From an uncultured beta proteobacterium (lineage in GTDB: Bacteria > Pseudomonadota > Gammaproteobacteria > Burkholderiales > Rhodocyclaceae), in NCBI GenBank assembly GCA_903886975.1, contig CAISOB010000062.1, positions 1 to 37,955 of the forward strand: a stretch of DNA of 37,955 bases, given 5' to 3'. Position numbers and translations under genes: made by a program. Each line of letters opens with the position of its first letter. Within the stretch, counting starts at the first letter, position 1. The notes beneath the pieces are model-generated. The model saw nothing but the letters and a program-made list of their open reading frames with translations, was not told where the DNA came from and did no database searches. Shown piece by piece: positions 33,855-37,955 of this stretch.

Positions 33855-34105
33855 GCTCGTTATTGCATGCGCTGAAAGACCGAGATGCGCTCATGCCGAT
33901 TTCGCTTCGAGCATCAACCGCCGATCGATCCAAGCGATCCCTTACTGGCGCTGGACAATGTCGTTTGTGCGCCCCATATCGGCTACCCGAGATCCAGTTT
34001 CCCGACATTTTCGATCAAATCTTCGCCTTTGATCATGGGAAACCGATTAAGGTCGTTTATCCCGAGGTGCTTGAACGGGCCGAGTGTGATCATCTTTACA
34101 TCTGA
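33855..34105 (+). pseudogene. decayed C-terminus of a D-2-hydroxyacid dehydrogenase
   Basis: One frame (33885 onward) reads EHQPPIDPSDPLLALDNVVCAPHIGY, which is the well-known C-terminal part of D-2-hydroxyacid dehydrogenases (catalytic-domain return with the HIG motif). The coding frame then breaks near 33987-33995, and another frame continues EIQFPDIFDQIFAF and GKPIKVVYPEVLERAE, the family's final segment, to a stop at 34105. Between the two, several residues are missing, so a short deletion and frameshift occurred. Upstream coding resemblance fades into other frames (HALKDRDALMP), so most of the gene is lost. It was on the plus strand directly upstream of the Tat-FAH gene and may once have been its partner. 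Confidence 0.75.
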
Positions 34106-34236
34106 ATCCCGCCAATCGTTGTCTAAGCGCCTAAAAGGATGCGGGGACCGGGGATACGGACACCGACCACCGAGCCACACAGCAGGCTTCTTACGCCAAT
34201 TTCCTTACCCACCACTGACGATCGAAAGGAGACATC

Positions 34237-35262
34237 ATGAGCACACGTCGCGAATTTCTCGCCACAACCGGGGCGGCAGCCGCCGGTGTCGCAATCGGCA
34301 CTTCTGGGCGTGCCGCAGCAGCTGAGATTCCGGGTAAATTCAAGGGGCCTCATGAAATGCCCCGCAACCTCACCTTGCTGTCTATTGCAAACAAGGATGG
34401 TACGGAAACGCTTGGAGTCAAGACGGACAAGGGAGTACTTGACGTCAGGGCTGCTTCGAAGCTGTTGGGGCTGGCCGCCCCCATTACCCTCGAAGAGTTG
34501 CTGAAGGAAGGCAATGCGCCGGGCTTGAACAAGCTGGTTGCCGCCAGCAGCCAGGCGAAGGCCAAGGCCGCCTGGTTGGACGAGTCCCAGATCAGCCACG
34601 GCAGGCTGTTCATGAATCCAAGCAAGATCATTTGCGTCGGACTCAACTACAGACGACATGCGCAAGAAGTGGGAATGAAGGAACCCGGCGTGCCCATCTT
34701 GTTCAACAAGTACAACAATTCGCTGGCAGCCCAGAACTGTACGATCAAGCTGGTTCCCAAGGAAGTGGCCTACAAGTTTGACTATGAGACTGAACTGCTC
34801 ATCGTGATGGGCAAATCAGCGCGCAACGTCAGCGAAGCCGACGCCCTGAATTACGTCGCCGGTTATTGCACGTCCAATGATTTTTCAGCCCGTGACGCTC
34901 AGCTGGAGCTGCCAGGCGGGCAGTGGATGATCGGGAAGACGATGGACAACTACGCACCGATCGGCCCGTACTTTGTGTCCGCGGACCTGGTCGGAGACCC
35001 CAACAACTTGAAGATCCAGACTCGCGTCAACGGTGAACTGCGGCAAGATTGGAGCACTAACGACTTCATCTTCAATACCCAGAAGATGATTTCCTACATT
35101 TCCAAATTCTGGACATTGGAGCCTGGCGACATAATCTTCACGGGAACGCCGCAAGGTGTAATTGCCGGCATGCCCAAGGAAAAACAGGTTTGGCTAAAGG
35201 CCGGAGACGAAATCGTGAGTTCAATCGAGAAGTTGGGCGATCTCAAGTTCCGGTTGGCCTAA
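34237..35262 (+). CDS. fumarylacetoacetate hydrolase-family protein with Tat signal
   Basis: A 341-residue protein. Residues 1-30 are a twin-arginine signal (STRREFL, then an Ala/Gly-rich stretch ending GRAAAA), so it is predicted to be exported already folded. The mature part is a FAH-fold enzyme: NPSKIICVGLNYRRHAQE, VPILFNKYNNSL, the metal-binding FDYETELLIVMGK (ExE pair at about residue 182), NDFSARDAQ, KTMDNYAPIGPY and GDIIFTGTPQGV. FAH-family enzymes hydrolyse or isomerise C-C bonds in catechol-type or sugar-acid catabolism, normally in the cytoplasm. A good Shine-Dalgarno (AAAGGAG) precedes the ATG. The preceding hydroxyacid dehydrogenase is a pseudogene. Export makes its substrate unclear. 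Confidence 0.88.
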   Translation: MSTRREFLATTGAAAAGVAIGTSGRAAAAEIPGKFKGPHEMPRNLTLLSIANKDGTETLGVKTDKGVLDVRAASKLLGLAAPITLEELLKEGNAPGLNKLVAASSQAKAKAAWLDESQISHGRLFMNPSKIICVGLNYRRHAQEVGMKEPGVPILFNKYNNSLAAQNCTIKLVPKEVAYKFDYETELLIVMGKSARNVSEADALNYVAGYCTSNDFSARDAQLELPGGQWMIGKTMDNYAPIGPYFVSADLVGDPNNLKIQTRVNGELRQDWSTNDFIFNTQKMISYISKFWTLEPGDIIFTGTPQGVIAGMPKEKQVWLKAGDEIVSSIEKLGDLKFRLA

Positions 35263-35662
35263 GTCCATTAGAAGTGCGATGTCGGTGGGAAAGCGTTCGC
35301 GTCTCGTAATCATCTTTCCCGCGAATGTATGCGCACGCCATGGGCCAGGTCGTGTTATCCACCGCGCCGCTCGTCACCCGCCATATAGGCGGGCGACAGC
35401 GGCATGGATGGATAGCCGCGCGCTACGTGCCGGATTCTCGCCCGCACTTGCCCCGTTCGGTTGCTGGATCCTTGTCGAATGTGGCGTTGGTGGCAAACCA
35501 CCGCCAACAGAGGCGTCTTGCCGTCTAGGCGTCGGTACGTTAGCGCACAGAATATGCCGACCGGAATTCGATATCCTCGTCCTCACTGAATGATCTTGTG
35601 CAATGGGAGCGGCGCCGCTTTGCCCGTGCCGCGAATCCAGTGAAAGAAGAGAGGAATAGAAA
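35263..35662. other. 400-base intergenic stretch
   Basis: No gene I can support. It holds a hairpin-forming palindrome CCCGCC/GGCGGG with loop ATATA (core 35377-35393), extended on both sides by a three-base pair after one mismatch, without a T-run. Nothing else stands out. Confidence 0.4.
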
Positions 35663-36658
35663 ATGCGTTACGTACTCATCGCGCTGTGGCTGCTGTCTTG
35701 TTCGGCTACTTCGGCTGTCGCTCAAGTAAGTATCGGCGTCGGACTTCCTAGCGTAAATATCGGAATCAACATTCCCTCGTTCCCTGACCTTGTCCCGGTA
35801 CCAGGCTACCCGGTCTACTATGCTCCACGGCAGAATTCGAACTACTTCTTCTACGATGGCATGTACTGGGTCTACCAAGCAGACAACTGGTACGCGAGTT
35901 CCTGGTACAACGGCCCTTGGGATATTGTTAGCCCGGAAGACGTGCCGCTGTTTGTCCTGCGCATCCCCGTTAGCTACTACCGGGATCCTCCGAGGTACTT
36001 CCGCGGCTGGCGGTCCGATGCGCCGCCACGTTGGGGCGAGCATTGGGGCAATGGATGGGAGCAGCATCGAAGCGGGTGGGACAGATGGAACCGTAATTCC
36101 GCTCCAACTCCTGCGCCGCTGCCTTTGTACCAACGGCAGTATTCAGGTGATCGCTATCCCCAGGCAGAACAGCAACGGAACCTTCACAGTCAAAATTACC
36201 GTTACCAACCGCGTGACCCTATCGTGCAACAGCACAATCGGGAGCCGGCAGTGCAAAGTGCGCCCGAGATGGCTCACCCGGGACCGCAGGGAGCACCGCA
36301 GGAGAGAAGCGCTCGGCAACAAGATGCCCAGCGTGTCACCCCATCGGCGCCGCACCCGCAAAATGCTCCAGTCGCCGCACAACCCACACAGCCGCCGCAA
36401 CGGGAAGGCCAAGAAGTTCAGAGGTCAAGTCCAGCGCAAGGCGTCCCTCAACAAAGAGGCCCGGCAGTCCAGGACCAGAGACTGCCGCCGCAGCAACACG
36501 CCGCGCCGCGTGAACAAGTGACGCCAAGGCCGGCCCAGGAAAGCATTCCACAAAACAGGGGAGTCTCACAGGAACCAAGACAGGAGCCACGACAGGGGCA
36601 AGGGCAGGAGAAAGAGCACGAAAGAGGAGAGGATCGAGGTCAGGAGCGTAACCGGTAA
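35663..36658 (+). CDS. secreted Pro/Gln-rich low-complexity protein
   Basis: A 331-residue exported protein. Signal peptide at about 1-21 (cleavage after AVA). Residues about 40-150 contain aromatic-rich short segments (YYAPRQNSNYFFYDGMYWVYQ, WYNGPWDI, GWRSDAPPRWGEHWGNGW) typical of a group of periplasmic or cell-surface proteins in betaproteobacteria. From about 150 to the end the sequence is disordered, rich in Gln, Pro, Arg and Glu (PQQRGP, RPAQES, RQEPRQGQGQ). No enzymatic domain is seen. Shine-Dalgarno GAGAGGAA precedes the ATG. Function unknown; a structural or envelope role is a guess. Confidence 0.75.
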   Translation: MRYVLIALWLLSCSATSAVAQVSIGVGLPSVNIGINIPSFPDLVPVPGYPVYYAPRQNSNYFFYDGMYWVYQADNWYASSWYNGPWDIVSPEDVPLFVLRIPVSYYRDPPRYFRGWRSDAPPRWGEHWGNGWEQHRSGWDRWNRNSAPTPAPLPLYQRQYSGDRYPQAEQQRNLHSQNYRYQPRDPIVQQHNREPAVQSAPEMAHPGPQGAPQERSARQQDAQRVTPSAPHPQNAPVAAQPTQPPQREGQEVQRSSPAQGVPQQRGPAVQDQRLPPQQHAAPREQVTPRPAQESIPQNRGVSQEPRQEPRQGQGQEKEHERGEDRGQERNR

Positions 36659-36720
36659 GCGTATAGAGAGACAGGCGGCGGTGGAGAGTCGCTCATTCAT
36701 CAAGTTCAACCCTGACCGGC

Positions 36721-37290
36721 ATGCCATCGCCTACCCCTGACGAAGCCATTGCCGCTACACGGAAATGGCTTGAGCGCGCGGTAATCGGCCTCAATCTCTG
36801 CCCTTTCGCGAAGGCCGTGCACGTGAAGAATCTGGTGCGCTACGCGGTCAGCGAAGCGACCGACTGCGATGCGCTGCTAGTCGATCTAGAGCGGGAACTG
36901 CAGTTTCTGCACGAGGTATCGCCGCGGATCACCGACACCACGCTGCTTATCCTTCCGTATGTGCTCGGGCGTTTCGATGACTTCACCGATTTTCTCGATC
37001 TGGTGGAGCTGGTGGTGCGCACGCAGGGACTCACTGGCAAATTGCAGGTGGCAAATTTCCATCCCGACTACTGCTTTCCCGATACCGGACCCGATGATCT
37101 TGGCAACTATACCAATCGTGCGCCTTACCCTACCCTGCACATGCTCCGCGAAGCGAGTCTTGATCGTGCAATAGCGGCCTTCCCCGACGCGGCCAATATT
37201 TACGAACGCAATATCGAAACCCTCGAGCGCATCGGTCTCGAAGGCTGGCGAGCCCTTGATGTGGTTGCCGCGAAGGAATCCGGCGACTGA
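36721..37290 (+). CDS. DUF1415 family protein
   Basis: A 189-residue cytoplasmic protein matching DUF1415: early TRKWLERAVIGLNLCPFAKAVH with a conserved cysteine, central DTTLLILPYVLGRFDDFTDFLDLVELVV, and NFHPDYCFPDTGPDDLGNYTNRAPYPTLHMLRE with a second conserved cysteine, then YERNIETLERIG. Function is not established; the conserved Cys/His residues suggest metal or redox involvement, an inference. It stands alone, 62 bases after the Pro/Gln-rich gene. Confidence 0.9.
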   Translation: MPSPTPDEAIAATRKWLERAVIGLNLCPFAKAVHVKNLVRYAVSEATDCDALLVDLERELQFLHEVSPRITDTTLLILPYVLGRFDDFTDFLDLVELVVRTQGLTGKLQVANFHPDYCFPDTGPDDLGNYTNRAPYPTLHMLREASLDRAIAAFPDAANIYERNIETLERIGLEGWRALDVVAAKESGD

Positions 37291-37558
37291 ACTGTCGATG
37301 TATCGAATGAGATGAGCGTCGGCTTTTCAAGAGATCAACCGGCCGGACGGTCGTTAGCTGCCGTTCTCTTATCCCACCGGGAACGCCGTTCTTAGGAGGT
37401 GACCGAATGTGTGACAAGTGAATGGAGAGGTAGTGAGAGTATTGACGTCACCATTTAAGCGAGCCAGGTGAACCCTCAGACGGGGGCTAGTGGATGCACC
37501 AACCTATGCGATTGTTGGAAGACGCCACTGCACCGCAGAATTCCAAGTGGTTACAGGC

Positions 37559-37590
37559 AAAAAAATCCCGCGCCGGTTAGGGCACGGGAT
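37559..37590 (-). terminator. intrinsic terminator on the minus strand
   Basis: As minus-strand RNA: stem ATCCCGTGCC/GGCGCGGGAT (10 bp with one G-U pair), loop CTAACC, then a tail of T. On the plus strand there is no T-run after the stem, so it acts only leftward. There is no known minus-strand gene to its right within the window. Confidence 0.8.
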
Positions 37591-37679
37591 CAAAGATTCC
37601 ATCTTTGCGATGGATCAGGGAGGGTCAAACATTGCCAGCGGGGGACGCTGAAGCAACGATTGAAGTCTAGGGATTCAAA

Positions 37680-37726
37680 AACGGTTTGTCTGTTGCGCGA
37701 GTTGGTGACTTACGTAACGGTTTGTC
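37680..37726. repeat. direct repeat AACGGTTTGTC near the IS21 left end
   Basis: AACGGTTTGTC occurs at 37680-37690 and 37716-37726, 36 bases apart. IS21-family ends commonly carry repeated transposase-binding sequences, so this pair may mark the left terminal region, about 200 bases from the istA start. The element's end itself is not defined. Confidence 0.5.
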
Positions 37727-37915
37727 GCGGACATCACTGAGCGGTTCTTACGAGGACCGGTTCTCGTTTCCGATCTGCTGCGGGACTTTATGGCAATTGC
37801 TTCATCGTGCTGGGCGTGTGAATGCCGGAATGAAAGGTAGCCACGTGGCGGTGTAGTGGGAGCCAGTCCTGATGCCTAATCTTTGATCTGTGATGGATCG
37901 AGGAAGGCAGAGAGG

Positions 37916-37955
37916 ATGTACAAAGTGGACCTATACGCCAAAGTGAGGCGGGCCG
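37916..37955 (+). CDS. istA: IS21-family transposase IstA, N-terminal fragment
   Basis: Only the first 13 codons lie inside the window. They read MYKVDLYAKVRRA, matching the conserved N-terminus of IS21-family IstA transposases, which open M-(Y/L)-x-V-D-L-Y-A-x-V-R-R-A before an HTH domain. IstA is the DDE recombinase, working with the ATPase IstB usually encoded just downstream (beyond the window). Shine-Dalgarno is weak (GAGAGG at 37910-37915, adjacent to the start). The call is from a short but very characteristic peptide. Confidence 0.75.
   Translation, partial: MYKVDLYAKVRRA

Larger units (their letters stand above)
37291..37915. other. long non-coding leader before the IS21 transposase gene
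   Basis: 625 bases without a supported protein. The left part has AGGAGGTGA (37394-37402) followed by a four-codon frame ATG TGT GAC AAG TGA (37407-37421). Then comes a minus-strand terminator (37559-37590), a direct repeat (37680-37726) and a second repeated motif GATGGATC (37609-37616 and 37892-37899). The true left end of the insertion sequence was not located, so part of this stretch may be chromosomal. Confidence 0.5.

Noticed and set aside
37409..37680. Possible 5' end of a group II intron (GTGTG start)
   Set aside because: Only the five-base start fits; no domain V or reverse transcriptase is seen and the next gene is an IS21-type transposase.
37468..37740. 90-codon frame upstream of istA
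   Set aside because: It crosses the terminator hairpin and direct repeat, has no Shine-Dalgarno and no recognisable family.

Overview
The window is a high-GC proteobacterial chromosome segment. Several gene neighbourhoods suggest a betaproteobacterium: an alkA-like gene, accA and tilS in series, a FadD ligase, azlCD, many TRAP/TAXI solute-binding proteins, and REP-like GC-rich inverted repeats. The class assignment is an inference from gene content and general resemblance. I saw no rRNA, tRNA or CRISPR.

Positions 1-6500 are mostly housekeeping. There is the start of a 2-keto-3-deoxygluconate permease gene (cut by the window edge) behind a PrpR-type sigma-54 activator, an azlCD amino-acid exporter pair, and a leftward run of alkA-like, accA and tilS. 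Positions 6500-10700 hold fadD after a REP-like repeat, a secreted DUF2059 protein, and an orphan periplasmic metal-binding protein behind a palindromic operator candidate.

Positions 10738-20260 form the largest functional block. A divergent LacI-family regulator faces a complete TRAP transporter (dctP-Q-M), a DUF6282 metallohydrolase, a collapsed SMP-30/gluconolactonase pseudogene, an EF_0837-like amidohydrolase, and a second complete TRAP transporter in the order Q-M-P ending in a strong terminator. Two CG-centred palindromes overlap the probable promoter of the first dctP. I read this as a catabolic module for an organic acid, lactone or acylated compound whose substrate cannot be named from sequence.

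Positions 20800-31000 carry a MocR-like aminotransferase, an HDOD signalling protein, a DUF123 protein overlapping a metallo-beta-lactamase-fold hydrolase, a TAXI receptor with its own C-terminal membrane anchor, a DedA-rhodanese fusion, a lone DctP protein, a YgjV-like membrane protein and a cNMP-like/DUF1003 protein. Positions 30769-33223 (minus strand) are a fluoride-response operon: promoter, fluoride riboswitch, crcB, DUF190, CPA2-type antiporter and uspA, three of the junctions being overlapping or nearly so.

Positions 33310-37955 contain a GNAT acetyltransferase, a decayed 2-hydroxyacid dehydrogenase, a Tat-exported fumarylacetoacetate-hydrolase-family enzyme, a secreted Pro/Gln-rich protein, a DUF1415 protein and a long non-coding stretch with a minus-strand terminator, leading into an IS21-family transposase gene cut off by the window end. 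Nothing here is clearly a new defence or mobile system. The least explained parts are the double-TRAP module, the Tat-FAH enzyme, and the leader upstream of istA.
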